A stretch of 64,000 bases of DNA, taken from the NCBI RefSeq assembly GCF_005281345.1, contig NZ_SZXJ01000005.1:51589-115588 (forward strand), in the 5' to 3' direction. The notes beneath the pieces were generated by a model. That model searched no databases. It saw only the letters and a program-made list of their open reading frames with translations, and had not been told where the DNA came from. Position numbers and translations under genes: made by a program. Shown piece after piece: positions 24,334 to 33,494 of this stretch. Every line of letters starts with the position of its first letter. The first letter of the stretch is position 1. This DNA is from Citrobacter sp. wls619. GTDB lineage: Bacteria > Pseudomonadota > Gammaproteobacteria > Enterobacterales > Enterobacteriaceae.

Positions 24334-24336
24334 CAC

Positions 24337-24641
24337 AAATTCCCTTCATTGTATGAATGGAGATTTACCCAAAAGAATTTCGGGCGAGATCGAGTATACA
24401 CAAGCGAAAGTGCGCAAATTACGCCATGCGGGAATTTAGGATAATTAGCCAGCAAGAGAGAAAATAATTATCTGTCGATAATAAAATTAAAATAATCAAT
24501 CAGTTATTATATATAAATAAAAAATACAATATCCGGCAAATCTGAAAATATCAGAGACATGACAACGTTGAATGAATTATTTTAGGATTAAGCTCAATTA
24601 AGAAATGAAACAAAGGCGTAGATATCCTGGAGTAATCTTAT
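24337..24641. other. yjbE upstream region
   Basis: About 300 AT-rich bases with no gene. It must contain the yjbE promoter. Segments such as TTTAGGATAAT near 24436 loosely resemble half of an RcsB box, but none is convincing by eye. Confidence 0.4.
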
Positions 24642-24672
24642 AAAAAAAGCCGATATTAATATCGGCTTTTTT
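24642..24672. terminator. Terminator downstream of pgi
   Basis: An A-run is followed by AGCCGAT / ATCGGCT with an ATTAAT loop and then a T-run, so it works in both directions. It is placed to end pgi transcripts coming from the right on the minus strand. Confidence 0.85.
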
Positions 24673-24682
24673 ATTTCATTAA

Positions 24683-24762
24683 TGCCGGATGGCGGCGAAA
24701 CGCCTTATCCGGCCTACAAGTGTGCGCCTGTAGGCCTGATTAGCGCAGCGCCATCAGGCACG
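24683..24762. repeat. REP/BIME overlapping the pgi stop codon
   Basis: Inverted REP pair GCCGGATGGCGGCG...CTTATCCGGCCTACA and GTAGGCCTGATTAGCGCAGCGCCATCAGGC. The right-hand unit contains the reverse-complement of the pgi stop codon and the last codons, so the repeat reaches into the coding region. Confidence 0.85.
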
Positions 24763-26403
24763 CCAGGACTTATAACGGTTAATCAAACCGTTGGTAGAAC
24801 TGTCGTGGCTGCTCACTTCGGAACCATCTTTCAGCTCTGGCAGAATGCGGTTTGCCAGCTGTTTGCCCAGCTCCACGCCCCACTGGTCGAAAGTGAAGAT
24901 GTTCAGGATAGCGCCCTGAGTAAAGATTTTGTGCTCATACAGTGCAATTAGCGCACCCAGGCTAAACGGCGTGATTTCACGCAGCAGAATGGAGTTGGTC
25001 GGGCGGTTGCCTTCAAACACTTTGAACGGCACAACATGTTCGAGCTGGGCCGGATCTTTACCCTGGTCGCGGTATTCCTGCTCAACCACTTCACGAGATT
25101 TACCGAATGCCAGCGCTTCGGTTTGCGCGAAGAAATTCGACAGCAGTTTCGGATGGTGATCGGACAGCGGGTTGTGGGTGATCGCCGGCGCGATAAAGTC
25201 ACAAGGAACCATTTTGGTGCCCTGATGAATCAGCTGGTAGAACGCATGCTGGCCGTTAGTACCCGGCTCACCCCAGATGATTGGGCCAGTCTGGTAATCC
25301 ACCGCATTGCCGTTACGGTCAACGTATTTACCGTTGGATTCCATATTGCCCTGCTGGAAGTAGGCCGCGAAACGGTGCATATACTGGTCATACGGCAGAA
25401 TCGCTTCGGTTTCGGCACCGAAGAAGTTGTTGTACCAGATACCGATCAGCGCCAGCAGCACTGGCAGGTTTTTCTCAGCCGGCGTGGTGGAGAAGTGTTT
25501 GTCCATCGCGTGCGCGCCGGAGAGCAACTCAACGAAGTTGTCGAAGCCCACGGACAGAATGATGGACAGGCCAATGGCAGACCACAGGGAGTAACGACCG
25601 CCAACCCAGTCCCAGAACTCAAACATATTGGCGGTATCAATACCAAACTCGCCAACCGCTTTACCGTTAGTGGAGAGCGCAGCGAAGTGTTTGGCAACGT
25701 GCTTGTTGTCGCCTGCGGTCGCCAGGAACCAGTCGCGCGCGCTGTGGGCGTTGGTCATGGTTTCCTGGGTGGTGAAGGTTTTGGAAGCGACCAGGAACAG
25801 CGTGGTTTCCGGGTTCACTTTCTTCAGCACTTCGGCAATGTGCGTACCATCGACGTTAGACACAAAGTGCATGTTCAGGTGATTTTTGTACGGACGCAGC
25901 GCTTCGGTCACCATGAACGGGCCGAGGTCAGAACCGCCGATACCGATGTTTACTACATCAGTGATGGCTTTACCGGTATAGCCTTTCCAGCTTCCGGAGA
26001 TGATCGCTTCAGAGAAGGATTTCATCTTCTCCAGCACCGCGTTCACTTCCGGCATGACATCTTTGCCGTCAACGATGATAGGCGTATTGCTACGGTTGCG
26101 CAGCGCCACGTGCAGCACGGCACGGTCTTCGGTGCGGTTGATTTTCTCACCGGAGAACATGGACTTGATGGCACCCGCCAAATCGGTTTCTTTCGCCAGA
26201 TCCTGCAGTTTAGCCAGCGTCTCCTCAGTGATGCGGTTTTTGGAGAAATCCACCAGCATCAGATCGTCAAACGTCGCGGAAAACTTAGTGAAGCGATCGC
26301 TATCTTTCGCGAACAGATCCGCGATAGTAACGTCTTTCATTTCTTCAAAGTGTTTTTGTAATGCCTGCCAGGCTGAGGTCTGCGTTGGATTGATGTTTTT
26401 CAT
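24754..26403 (-). CDS. pgi: Glucose-6-phosphate isomerase
   Basis: A 549-residue cytosolic enzyme interconverting glucose-6-phosphate and fructose-6-phosphate. Both PGI signatures are visible ([18 protein letters not shown] block and [12 protein letters not shown]), with the phosphate-binding [11 protein letters not shown] and SKTFTTQET loops and the catalytic Glu/His region GNMESNGKY and [16 protein letters not shown]. The start at 26403 (MKNINPTQ) gives the E. coli length. The final residues (WRA then stop) lie inside a REP element. Divergent from lysC. Confidence 0.98.
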   Translation of the reverse strand: MKNINPTQTSAWQALQKHFEEMKDVTIADLFAKDSDRFTKFSATFDDLMLVDFSKNRITEETLAKLQDLAKETDLAGAIKSMFSGEKINRTEDRAVLHVALRNRSNTPIIVDGKDVMPEVNAVLEKMKSFSEAIISGSWKGYTGKAITDVVNIGIGGSDLGPFMVTEALRPYKNHLNMHFVSNVDGTHIAEVLKKVNPETTLFLVASKTFTTQETMTNAHSARDWFLATAGDNKHVAKHFAALSTNGKAVGEFGIDTANMFEFWDWVGGRYSLWSAIGLSIILSVGFDNFVELLSGAHAMDKHFSTTPAEKNLPVLLALIGIWYNNFFGAETEAILPYDQYMHRFAAYFQQGNMESNGKYVDRNGNAVDYQTGPIIWGEPGTNGQHAFYQLIHQGTKMVPCDFIAPAITHNPLSDHHPKLLSNFFAQTEALAFGKSREVVEQEYRDQGKDPAQLEHVVPFKVFEGNRPTNSILLREITPFSLGALIALYEHKIFTQGAILNIFTFDQWGVELGKQLANRILPELKDGSEVSSHDSSTNGLINRYKSWRA

Positions 26404-26597
26404 TAGCAATACTCTTCTGATTTTGAGAATTGTGACTGAGATCGATTGTAACGCCAGTCACAGAAAAGTGTGATTGTTTTAATGCCATTGCCAGGGCATC
26501 CGCCAAACGTGGCTAAAAAGTATAGCGGTTATCAGCGTTGTTATTAGTACCGTTACTCAACGCAGTTGCAGCATGAAAAATCCGCATAATCCCAGCG

Positions 26598-26717
26598 TTG
26601 ACAGTGCAAGCTACACATTTTATTTATAAATACGGTATTTGCATTTGCGCCTGCACCGGTTTCCGTTCTGCCTTATGTGCCATGGTCGCTCTATTCATTC
26701 CCTGACACGAGGTAGTT
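26598..26717 (+). promoter_or_regulatory. lysC promoter and short leader without lysine riboswitch
   Basis: A strong promoter, TTGACA at 26598-26603 and TATTTA at 26621-26626 with 17-base spacing, is followed by only about 85 bases before the lysC ATG. The ribosome binding site CACGAGGTAGTT is the one expected for enterobacterial lysC. In E. coli about 300 nt of lysine riboswitch (L box) lie between these points; none of its core elements (AGAGGCGC, GGAGGAGCC, TGAGGGGGTGC) is found here or in the rest of the pgi-lysC gap (26404-26717). Confidence 0.75.
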
Positions 26718-28067
26718 ATGACTGATGTAGTTGTCTCCAAGTTTGGCGGTACCAGCGTGGCGGATTTTGACGCCATGAATCGCAGCGCTGATGTAGTGCT
26801 TTCTGATGCTAATGTCCGTGTAGTGGTACTTTCCGCTTCCGCAGGCATTACCAATCTGCTGGTTGCACTGGCAGAAGGGCTGGAGCCGACTGAGCGCTTC
26901 GAGAAACTCGACGCCATTCGTCAAATTCAGTTCAATATTCTGGAACGCCTGCGTTATCCGAACGTGATCCGTGAAGAGATCGAACGTCTGCTGGAAAACA
27001 TCACTACGCTGGCCGAGGCGGCCTCACTGGCGACCTCAACCGCGCTAACGGATGAACTGGTCAGCCACGGTGAACTGATGTCTACCCTGCTGTTTGTTGA
27101 GATCCTGCGCGAGCGTAACGTGCAGGCCCAATGGTTTGACGTACGTAAAGTGATGCGCACCAACGATCGCTTTGGTCGTGCTGAGCCAGATGTGGCGGCG
27201 TTGGCCGAACTGGCAGCCATCCAGCTTGCCCCGCGGCTGAGCGAAGGTCTGGTCATTACTCAGGGCTTTATCGGTAGCGAAAGCAAAGGCCGCACCACCA
27301 CACTCGGACGCGGCGGCAGCGATTATACGGCCGCCCTGCTGGCCGAAGCGCTGCACGCCACGCGCGTCGATATCTGGACCGATGTTCCTGGCATTTACAC
27401 CACCGATCCGCGCGTTGTTCCCGCAGCGCAGCGTATCGATGAGATTGCCTTCGAAGAGGCCGCGGAAATGGCAACCTTCGGTGCGAAAGTCTTGCACCCG
27501 GCAACCCTGTTACCTGCCGTACGTAGCGATATTCCGGTATTTGTGGGCTCGAGCAAAGATCCAAAAGCAGGCGGCACGCTGGTATGTAATAAAACCGCGA
27601 ATCCACCGCTGTTCCGGGCGCTGGCCCTGCGCCGTAAACAAACGCTGTTGACGCTGCATAGCCTGAATATGCTGCACTCTCGCGGCTTTTTAGCGGAAGT
27701 ATTCGGCATTCTGGCACGCCACAATATCTCGGTAGATTTGATCACCACATCCGAAGTCAGCGTGGCGCTGACGCTGGATACCACCGGCTCCACCTCCACC
27801 GGCGATACGCTGTTAACACAGTCTCTGCTGATGGAACTGTCTGCCCTGTGTCGGGTTGAAGTTGAAGAAGGCCTGGCGCTGGTCGCGCTGATTGGTAATG
27901 ACCTGTCGAAAGCCTGCGGCGTCGGCAAAGAGGTGTTCGGTGTACTGGAGCCATTCAACATTCGCATGATTTGCTACGGCGCATCCAGCCACAACCTGTG
28001 CTTCCTGGTGCCGGGCACCGAAGCCGAGTTGGTCGTCCAGAAACTGCACCATAATTTGTTTGAATAA
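26718..28067 (+). CDS. lysC: Lysine-sensitive aspartokinase III
   Basis: A 449-residue aspartate kinase, first step of the aspartate pathway to lysine, threonine and methionine. The kinase domain starts with [12 protein letters not shown] and contains [18 protein letters not shown]. Two ACT domains follow from about residue 300 ([43 protein letters not shown]) and bind lysine for feedback inhibition. Length equals E. coli LysC. Allosteric control seems intact, while riboswitch control appears lost. Confidence 0.97.
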   Translation: MTDVVVSKFGGTSVADFDAMNRSADVVLSDANVRVVVLSASAGITNLLVALAEGLEPTERFEKLDAIRQIQFNILERLRYPNVIREEIERLLENITTLAEAASLATSTALTDELVSHGELMSTLLFVEILRERNVQAQWFDVRKVMRTNDRFGRAEPDVAALAELAAIQLAPRLSEGLVITQGFIGSESKGRTTTLGRGGSDYTAALLAEALHATRVDIWTDVPGIYTTDPRVVPAAQRIDEIAFEEAAEMATFGAKVLHPATLLPAVRSDIPVFVGSSKDPKAGGTLVCNKTANPPLFRALALRRKQTLLTLHSLNMLHSRGFLAEVFGILARHNISVDLITTSEVSVALTLDTTGSTSTGDTLLTQSLLMELSALCRVEVEEGLALVALIGNDLSKACGVGKEVFGVLEPFNIRMICYGASSHNLCFLVPGTEAELVVQKLHHNLFE

Positions 28068-28096
28068 TATTCCATCACGCGATAAACAATAACTAT

Positions 28097-28121
28097 AGCC
28101 GGGCTCGAACCCGGCTTTTTT
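28097..28121 (+). terminator. lysC terminator
   Basis: Stem AGCCGGG / CCCGGCT with a CTCGAA loop and a T-run, 30 bases after the lysC stop. Confidence 0.88.
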
Positions 28122-28159
28122 ATAACAACACAACACATTTCAATCGCAAGGAATATAAC

Positions 28160-29098
28160 ATGCTCGCTACTCTCACGCGGCTGTTCCCGTTATGGGCGCT
28201 GCTGCTCTCTGTTGTTGCGTATTACACGCCCTCCACCTTTACGCCCGTCGGACCATTCGTGCCATCATTACTGATGCTGATCATGTTCGGCATGGGCGTT
28301 CACCTGAAGGTGGACGACTTTAAACGCGTACTCTCACGTCCCGCACCCGTCGCGGCGGGTATTTTCCTGCACTATCTGGTGATGCCGCTCGCCGCATGGA
28401 TTTTAGCGCTGGCATTTAATATGCCGCCGGAATTGTCCGCAGGGATGGTGCTGGTCGGGAGCGTCGCCAGCGGAACGGCATCAAACGTCATGATCTATCT
28501 GGCAAAAGGCGATGTGGCGCTCTCTGTGACTATTTCATCGGTTTCAACGCTGGTCGGCGTTGTCGCCACACCGCTGCTGACACGGCTGTATGTCGATGCG
28601 CATATCCAGGTAGATGTGATGGGTATGTTGCTGAGTATCCTGCAGATCGTGGTCATTCCGATTGCGTTGGGATTGGTCATTCACCACCTGTTCCCACGCG
28701 TCGTAAAAACCGTGGAACCGTATCTTCCCGCATTTTCTATGGTGTGCATTCTGGCAATCATCAGCGCCGTCGTAGCGGGTTCTGCCGCGCACATTGCGTC
28801 CGTCGGTTTTGTGGTGATTATCGCCGTAATCCTGCATAACACCATTGGCCTGCTCGGCGGCTACTGGGGCGGAAAACTGTTTGGTTTCGACGAGTCAACC
28901 TGCCGTACGTTGGCTATCGAAGTGGGCATGCAGAATTCAGGGCTTGCCGCTGCGCTGGGCAAAATCTACTTTGGCCCGCTCGCTGCCCTGCCCGGCGCGT
29001 TGTTCTCCGTCTGGCATAACCTTTCTGGTTCGCTGCTGGCTGGCTACTGGTCCGGTAAGCCGATTGAAGAGAAACCGCAGACAGTAAAACAACACTAA
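28160..29098 (+). CDS. panS: Bile acid:sodium symporter-family transporter, PanS-like
   Basis: A 312-residue membrane protein of the BASS/SBF family with about ten hydrophobic helices. Family motifs are [37 protein letters not shown] and [19 protein letters not shown]. Salmonella PanS, of this family, takes up ketopantoate, the precursor of pantothenate; the resemblance and genus context point to this orthologue, but substrate cannot be read from sequence alone. Start at the ATG with AAGGAATATAAC upstream. A hairpin follows at 29106. Confidence 0.75.
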   Translation: MLATLTRLFPLWALLLSVVAYYTPSTFTPVGPFVPSLLMLIMFGMGVHLKVDDFKRVLSRPAPVAAGIFLHYLVMPLAAWILALAFNMPPELSAGMVLVGSVASGTASNVMIYLAKGDVALSVTISSVSTLVGVVATPLLTRLYVDAHIQVDVMGMLLSILQIVVIPIALGLVIHHLFPRVVKTVEPYLPAFSMVCILAIISAVVAGSAAHIASVGFVVIIAVILHNTIGLLGGYWGGKLFGFDESTCRTLAIEVGMQNSGLAAALGKIYFGPLAALPGALFSVWHNLSGSLLAGYWSGKPIEEKPQTVKQH

Positions 29099-29105
29099 TC
29101 TTCAT

Positions 29106-29128
29106 AATGGAGGAGGCATCCTCCATTT
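29106..29128 (+). terminator. Hairpin after panS
   Basis: A perfect 9-bp stem AATGGAGGA / TCCTCCATT with a 4-base loop begins 8 bases after the panS stop. The T-tract is short, so strength is uncertain. Confidence 0.6.
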
Positions 29129-29156
29129 CTCCCTACCCGCATTTGAACCTCATCAC

Positions 29157-29280
29157 AAAACAACAAATATCAACATAAAACAAAATATTTATTTAATCTT
29201 TAAATTTCAATTAATTGAATAAACATATTCGTTTTATATCCAAAATTAGCGCCCCTTCAAATGTTGATTTGTTTTGTTTT
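29157..29280. promoter_or_regulatory. Paired 20-bp inverted repeats upstream of the unknown operon
   Basis: The 20-mer at 29157-29176 is, in reverse complement, a 17/20 match to the 20-mer at 29261-29280 (ATGTTGATTTGTTTTGTTTT). The copies are 104 bp apart centre to centre and enclose AT-rich DNA just before the permease gene. This looks like a two-site operator, possibly for the DeoR-type regulator at the end of the operon. The binding protein is inferred. Confidence 0.55.
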
Positions 29281-29340
29281 AATTGGGAATATGATTTCAC
29301 TACAACACAGATAAACCCTTACCCTATCTTCGAGGCCGCT

Positions 29341-30927
29341 ATGAAAAAAATTGCGATTATTGGAAGCAGTGGAGGCAACCTCTACAACCTGGGTGGTGCT
29401 GAACCAGAAAAGCTACTCCAGGAAATTTACCAGCAGTGCGAAGCCGCAGGCGTGGACGTTGCCGCTGTGCAGTTCATTGCGGCAGAAGCCTCAATGGACG
29501 CAGCCAAACCGCACACGCCAGCGTCGGTATTTGCACTAACCACAGAAAACCAACAAAAACCACAAAGGATATTTCAGGGCAAACTTTCAGAAGTGAACGA
29601 CTCGGTCGTTGAGAGCGATAACAGGATTGCTGAAATGATCCGTAACGGTGAGATCGATGGGATCATCGTGATGAGCGCCGATCCGGTGAAGGCCAATCAG
29701 GCTGTCTTTGCCGCAGCCGTTGAGATGAAAACACCGATTGTTGGCACCGGCGGCACCTCAATGGCGCTGGTCGCGGCAAAGGGGGCAAATGTCGTCGCAA
29801 CCTCGGGTACGACCGGTACCACCAGCCGAACCCGCGCAGTCTCCTTCATCGCATCGCTGTGTAAGCACTGGGGCGTTAAATATAAACCACAGTTGGGCAG
29901 CGCTTCTCCTGCACAGGGCGGTTCCGGCAAAAGCCTGCTTAAGCGCTTCAATATTCGCAGCATTATGATCCCTGCGCTACCGGGCTTTATCGCCATGGCA
30001 ATCGTGCTCGCACTCAGTCACATCCCAGGCCTGGAAAAACTCAACGATATCTTTGAAATTCTGCTGAAAGGCCTGCCGGTTTTAGTTGCGGTTCTCGCAG
30101 CGAAACAGATTTCGGAACTGGATGAAGTCTCTATTGTTGCCGGGGTGGTCGCCGGGGTGCTTTCCGTCGAAGGCGGTCTGATTGGCGGGATCATCGGTGG
30201 TTTGATGGCGGGAATTTTCGTTCGTTGGCTGTTTGAATTATGCCTGAACTGGCGCTTTCCGATGACCACCGTCAACATTGTTGCGGGTGGGATCTCGGGC
30301 CTTGCCGCTGGGTTAATCATGCACTATCTGCTGAGTCCGCTAGCGCTGTCAGCAGGTAATTACATCAAACTGGCTATCGAAAGCACGCTGGCCTTCAGCC
30401 CTATCCTTGCAGGCCTGCTGGCTGGGTTGGTTATCTGGCCAGCTATTCTGGGCGGCGTCTATCACGCGGTCATCCTGCCGCTGGTACTGCTGGAAATGGA
30501 AAAATCCGGTGTCAGCTTCCTCGGTGCTGTCGATATGGTGGGCCTGGTGATGGTTGCAGCAGGAATCAACCTGGCTAACGTCATCGCACCACGAGAAAAA
30601 AGCGAAGCAGCCGTCGCGACGCCCGGCCTGCTTATCAACCTCGGCTTTGGGACCTTCGTTGAGTCGGCCTATCCGTTCATGTTTGCCAACAAAATTGTCT
30701 TTGGTTCAGCGATCGTTTGGGCCGGTCTGGGCGGCATGATGCTGGGTTTCTTTAACGTCAAAGGCGTGGCGTATGTCCCTGCTTTCGCCTCCCCGTTTTT
30801 GTCCAGTAATGCGCTTGAAATGGCCATTGTGATGGTTACCGTCATGGGCCTGACCTGTATTTCCACCATTATTGCCAACCGTTTTAAGGCTGTCGCACAG
30901 AAAGACTCTACCGCGTCGGCCCATTAA
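29341..30927 (+). CDS. PTS EIIC-like permease with fused N-terminal cytosolic domain
   Basis: A 528-residue protein of two parts. Residues 1-200 are soluble: a Rossmann-like start (MKKIAIIGSSGGNLYNLGG) and a Gly/Thr-rich stretch (GTGGTSMALVAAKGANVVA, SGTTGTTSRTRAVSF). Residues 210-520 are membrane-embedded with eight to ten helices. They contain LGGVYHAVILPLVLLEME and FGTFVESAYPFMFANKIVF, which recall the substrate-binding motifs of glucose-superfamily EIIC proteins. No EIIA or EIIB phosphorylation domain is present in the protein or beside it. The start at 29341 has GAGG upstream; a longer in-frame start is not supported. First gene of a four-gene operon; substrate unknown. Confidence 0.7.
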   Translation: MKKIAIIGSSGGNLYNLGGAEPEKLLQEIYQQCEAAGVDVAAVQFIAAEASMDAAKPHTPASVFALTTENQQKPQRIFQGKLSEVNDSVVESDNRIAEMIRNGEIDGIIVMSADPVKANQAVFAAAVEMKTPIVGTGGTSMALVAAKGANVVATSGTTGTTSRTRAVSFIASLCKHWGVKYKPQLGSASPAQGGSGKSLLKRFNIRSIMIPALPGFIAMAIVLALSHIPGLEKLNDIFEILLKGLPVLVAVLAAKQISELDEVSIVAGVVAGVLSVEGGLIGGIIGGLMAGIFVRWLFELCLNWRFPMTTVNIVAGGISGLAAGLIMHYLLSPLALSAGNYIKLAIESTLAFSPILAGLLAGLVIWPAILGGVYHAVILPLVLLEMEKSGVSFLGAVDMVGLVMVAAGINLANVIAPREKSEAAVATPGLLINLGFGTFVESAYPFMFANKIVFGSAIVWAGLGGMMLGFFNVKGVAYVPAFASPFLSSNALEMAIVMVTVMGLTCISTIIANRFKAVAQKDSTASAH

Positions 30928-30954
30928 TTAATGCACCAACACCAGAGGTACACC

Positions 30955-31794
30955 ATGTTTAAAGGCGATATGAATAAAAAACGCGCTAAAGCGTTACAGA
31001 AAGTGAAAGATGCCATCACGCTGCACGGCGGGCAAACCATCCTCAGCACAGGGATAACCGGCGATGATGCGCGCCTGGCGAAAGCAGTATGTGAGGCGGG
31101 CGTTAAGCTGCTTGAACCGAACCATCCCGCACTGGCGCTGGCGCGTGGGCATAAGGGGGTGAGCAACATGCACGCGGCGGAACAAATCCGCCACGAAATC
31201 ACTAACAGCCAGATGGCCGAAGCAGTACATGGCGTGCGTAATGTGGTTCCTGACGATATCTTCATTACCGTCGGTATCGCCGGTGGCTTTACCGAAACGT
31301 TACCGGTCCCGCTCACGGAAACAGAGATCCTGGAGATTGCCCGTGCGGGTGCCGATGGCTTACACACCCACAAATCTGACTGGGACGATCTACAGGACAT
31401 CGTTAATCTCGCCCATCAGTATGGGCTGACCGTTGATGCTTATATTGGGCATCCGGATGACCTGCATACCTTCGGTATTCCTGCACGCACGCCAGAAGAG
31501 GTCGCCAGCGTAGCAAAACGGATGCAGGAGATTGGCGTCGACATGATTGGTCTGATGACCGGCATGAGCTACGAAGGCGTAGCAGCGGGCGATATTCCGC
31601 AGGCCATCAAAGATCGCCTGTGGGCACTGGTCGGCGCGGTAAGCGTGCCTACGCTGGCGGAAGGCGGAATTAACCTCGCCAATGCCAAAGCGTTTAAGGA
31701 TACCGGGGTCAATATTCTGGTCGTCGGTACGGCAATCGACAATATGGTCTGCAACGCCGCCAAAGAGGCTGTCACACCGTTTATTGCGCATTGA
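30955..31794 (+). CDS. TIM-barrel enzyme of unknown specificity
   Basis: A 279-residue soluble protein with a TIM-barrel pattern. The last strands VPTLAEGGINLANAKAF and NILVVGTAIDN form a standard phosphate-binding site as in HisA/HisF, KDPG-type and ribulose-phosphate enzymes. Other conserved-looking acidic and basic residues are in GADGLHTHKSDWDDLQ and DAYIGHPDDLHTFGIP. The start at 30955 (MFKGDMNKKRA) has AGAGGT upstream. It follows the permease by 27 bases and precedes a HAD phosphatase by 18, so it probably acts on a phosphorylated sugar or acid. It resembles proteins sometimes labelled histidine-biosynthesis proteins, but the context does not support that. Confidence 0.65.
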   Translation: MFKGDMNKKRAKALQKVKDAITLHGGQTILSTGITGDDARLAKAVCEAGVKLLEPNHPALALARGHKGVSNMHAAEQIRHEITNSQMAEAVHGVRNVVPDDIFITVGIAGGFTETLPVPLTETEILEIARAGADGLHTHKSDWDDLQDIVNLAHQYGLTVDAYIGHPDDLHTFGIPARTPEEVASVAKRMQEIGVDMIGLMTGMSYEGVAAGDIPQAIKDRLWALVGAVSVPTLAEGGINLANAKAFKDTGVNILVVGTAIDNMVCNAAKEAVTPFIAH

Positions 31795-31812
31795 TATTAA
31801 GGGAAAAGCAAC

Positions 31813-32676
31813 ATGTTACTGGTCACCGATCTGGATGGAACGCTACTGACTTCGCAAAAGACAATCAGTCCACGCACGCGTCAGGCACTCATTGAATTCC
31901 ACCAGCGCGGTGGCCTGCTGGCCGCTTGTTCTGCCAGACCGGTCTCCTCTATGATGCGCCTGCTACAGCAGCAGCAGGTTAATACGCTGTTTGACTGGTG
32001 CGCAGGCTTCAACGGAGGTCAGATCCTCGAGATGGCGCAGCAGCGCAATATTCATTCTGCGGCGCTCTCTTGTATGAATCTTCGGGATATTGACCGACAT
32101 ATTGCGCTTTCCCTCTGTCCTCATCATTTTTTTAGCGCCGATGCTATTTATCATCGTTGCGACCAGCAGGTAGCACCATGGACAACGTATGAAGCCCGTT
32201 TATTTGAATTACCCCTTATTTCGGCAGCGCCCGGAAACATTATAAATCGGCAGGATATTTATAAAATAACGCTCGTTACCGATCAGTTAAAAATAAATGC
32301 ACTGTGTACAGAAGTGAACAATAAATTGCCTTATGGCTATACAGCGACTGTCACTGGAGAAAATTACATTGATATCCAACGTAGCGAAATAAATAAAGGT
32401 TATGCTATTAGCATATTAATGCGCCAGCTAAATATAGCAGCAGAAAAGGTTGCGGCGATTGGCGACCAGCAAAACGATATCAGTATGTTTTCCGCCGCCG
32501 GCATTGGTATTGCAATGGGGAATGCGCCTGAGGCAGTAAAACGACAAGCCAGCTATGTAACGGCCTCTAATGACGATGAGGGTATTGTCTGTGCGTTGGA
32601 GTGGTTGCGTTGCTCTGCACATCCAGTTACCATGCGCCAAAGCACGACGTTGGCGGAAAATAATGAACCCGATTAA
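31813..32676 (+). CDS. Cof-type HAD phosphatase
   Basis: A 287-residue haloacid-dehalogenase hydrolase of the Cof (IIB cap) group. Motif I is LVTDLDGTLLTSQ (Asp nucleophile and acid/base), motif II the Ser in AACSARP, motif III the Lys in SEINKGYA and motif IV GDQQNDISMF. Such enzymes remove phosphate from sugar phosphates and flavin phosphates with low specificity. Third gene of the operon; its end overlaps the start of the regulator by 14 bases. The central cap region is unusually AT-rich compared with the backbone, which suggests horizontal origin of the cluster. Confidence 0.8.
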   Translation: MLLVTDLDGTLLTSQKTISPRTRQALIEFHQRGGLLAACSARPVSSMMRLLQQQQVNTLFDWCAGFNGGQILEMAQQRNIHSAALSCMNLRDIDRHIALSLCPHHFFSADAIYHRCDQQVAPWTTYEARLFELPLISAAPGNIINRQDIYKITLVTDQLKINALCTEVNNKLPYGYTATVTGENYIDIQRSEINKGYAISILMRQLNIAAEKVAAIGDQQNDISMFSAAGIGIAMGNAPEAVKRQASYVTASNDDEGIVCALEWLRCSAHPVTMRQSTTLAENNEPD

Positions 32677-33421
32677 AAGAAGAAAACATATCCTCGATGA
32701 ATTAAATAAATTCGGTGAAGTGACGGTTATCAAATTATCGGAAACGCTAAACGTCACATCAGAGACCATTCGCCGCGATCTCTCCATTCTGGAGTCTGAA
32801 GGGCAAATTACCAAGATTCACGGCGGCGCCGTCAAAAAGCAGGTTGTTCAGGAGGATGAATTTGGCGCGCGGATTGATATACACCGCGAAGAAAAAATGG
32901 CAATTGGTAAACTTGCCGCCGGGATGGTCAGCGAGCACGATACTCTATTCATTGATTCCTGCACAACCAATCTTATTCTGGCCGAACAATTACCTCCCCT
33001 GGCCTATTCCGTTATTACCAATTCAGCCTTAATTGCCGATAAAATCAAAGAACATAATCTTAAAGCGCGGGTTTATGTATTAGGTGGTGAATATGACTAC
33101 CATTTCCGCGCCAATCTCGGCGTCTCCGTTTGTCAGCAAATAAACACCATTCACGCAGATATCTGCTTCATCGGCGCGGGTGGCATTTCGCCTCAACATG
33201 GTGTGCTGGTGAAAAGCTTTGACGAAGCGTATGTTGCCAAATCAATGATTGCTATGAGTAAAAAGTCGGTAATTCTTGCCGACCATACAAAATTTGGCCA
33301 GGACGGTGTGATGTGTATCGCTACGTTAAAAGAGATCGATAACATCATCACAGATAAGCGATTCAGAACAACGGGCTATACACAGCAGGACTTCGACGGA
33401 AAATTACGTATTGCTGAATAA
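32663..33421 (+). CDS. DeoR-family transcriptional regulator
   Basis: A 252-residue DeoR-type regulator. The N-terminal helix-turn-helix is at residues 3-57 (RRKHILDELNKFGEVTV, SETIRRDLSILESEGQI, KIHGGAV). The DeoRC sugar-phosphate sensor domain follows with LFIDSCTTNLILAEQL, VLGGEYDY and CFIGAGGIS. Such repressors release DNA when they bind a phosphorylated sugar. The start at 32663 lies inside the end of the HAD gene and has GGCGGA upstream, so translation is probably coupled. The likely targets are the inverted repeats before the permease gene. Confidence 0.85.
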   Translation: MNPIKRRKHILDELNKFGEVTVIKLSETLNVTSETIRRDLSILESEGQITKIHGGAVKKQVVQEDEFGARIDIHREEKMAIGKLAAGMVSEHDTLFIDSCTTNLILAEQLPPLAYSVITNSALIADKIKEHNLKARVYVLGGEYDYHFRANLGVSVCQQINTIHADICFIGAGGISPQHGVLVKSFDEAYVAKSMIAMSKKSVILADHTKFGQDGVMCIATLKEIDNIITDKRFRTTGYTQQDFDGKLRIAE

Positions 33422-33494
33422 TACAATGCGTGACGCTATCAGCAGGTTCCGGATTACCGTACACTGAGGATATCGGCTAACAGAGGGCACCCTT

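Noticed and set aside
24064..24444. Plus-strand open frame opposite yjbE/yjbF
   Set aside because: Created by the repetitive Ala/Ser/Gly/Thr codons of yjbE on the other strand; no coding support.
25036..26361. A 441-codon open frame antisense to pgi
   Set aside because: Full overlap with pgi; no family motif, and such long antisense frames are common opposite highly biased genes.
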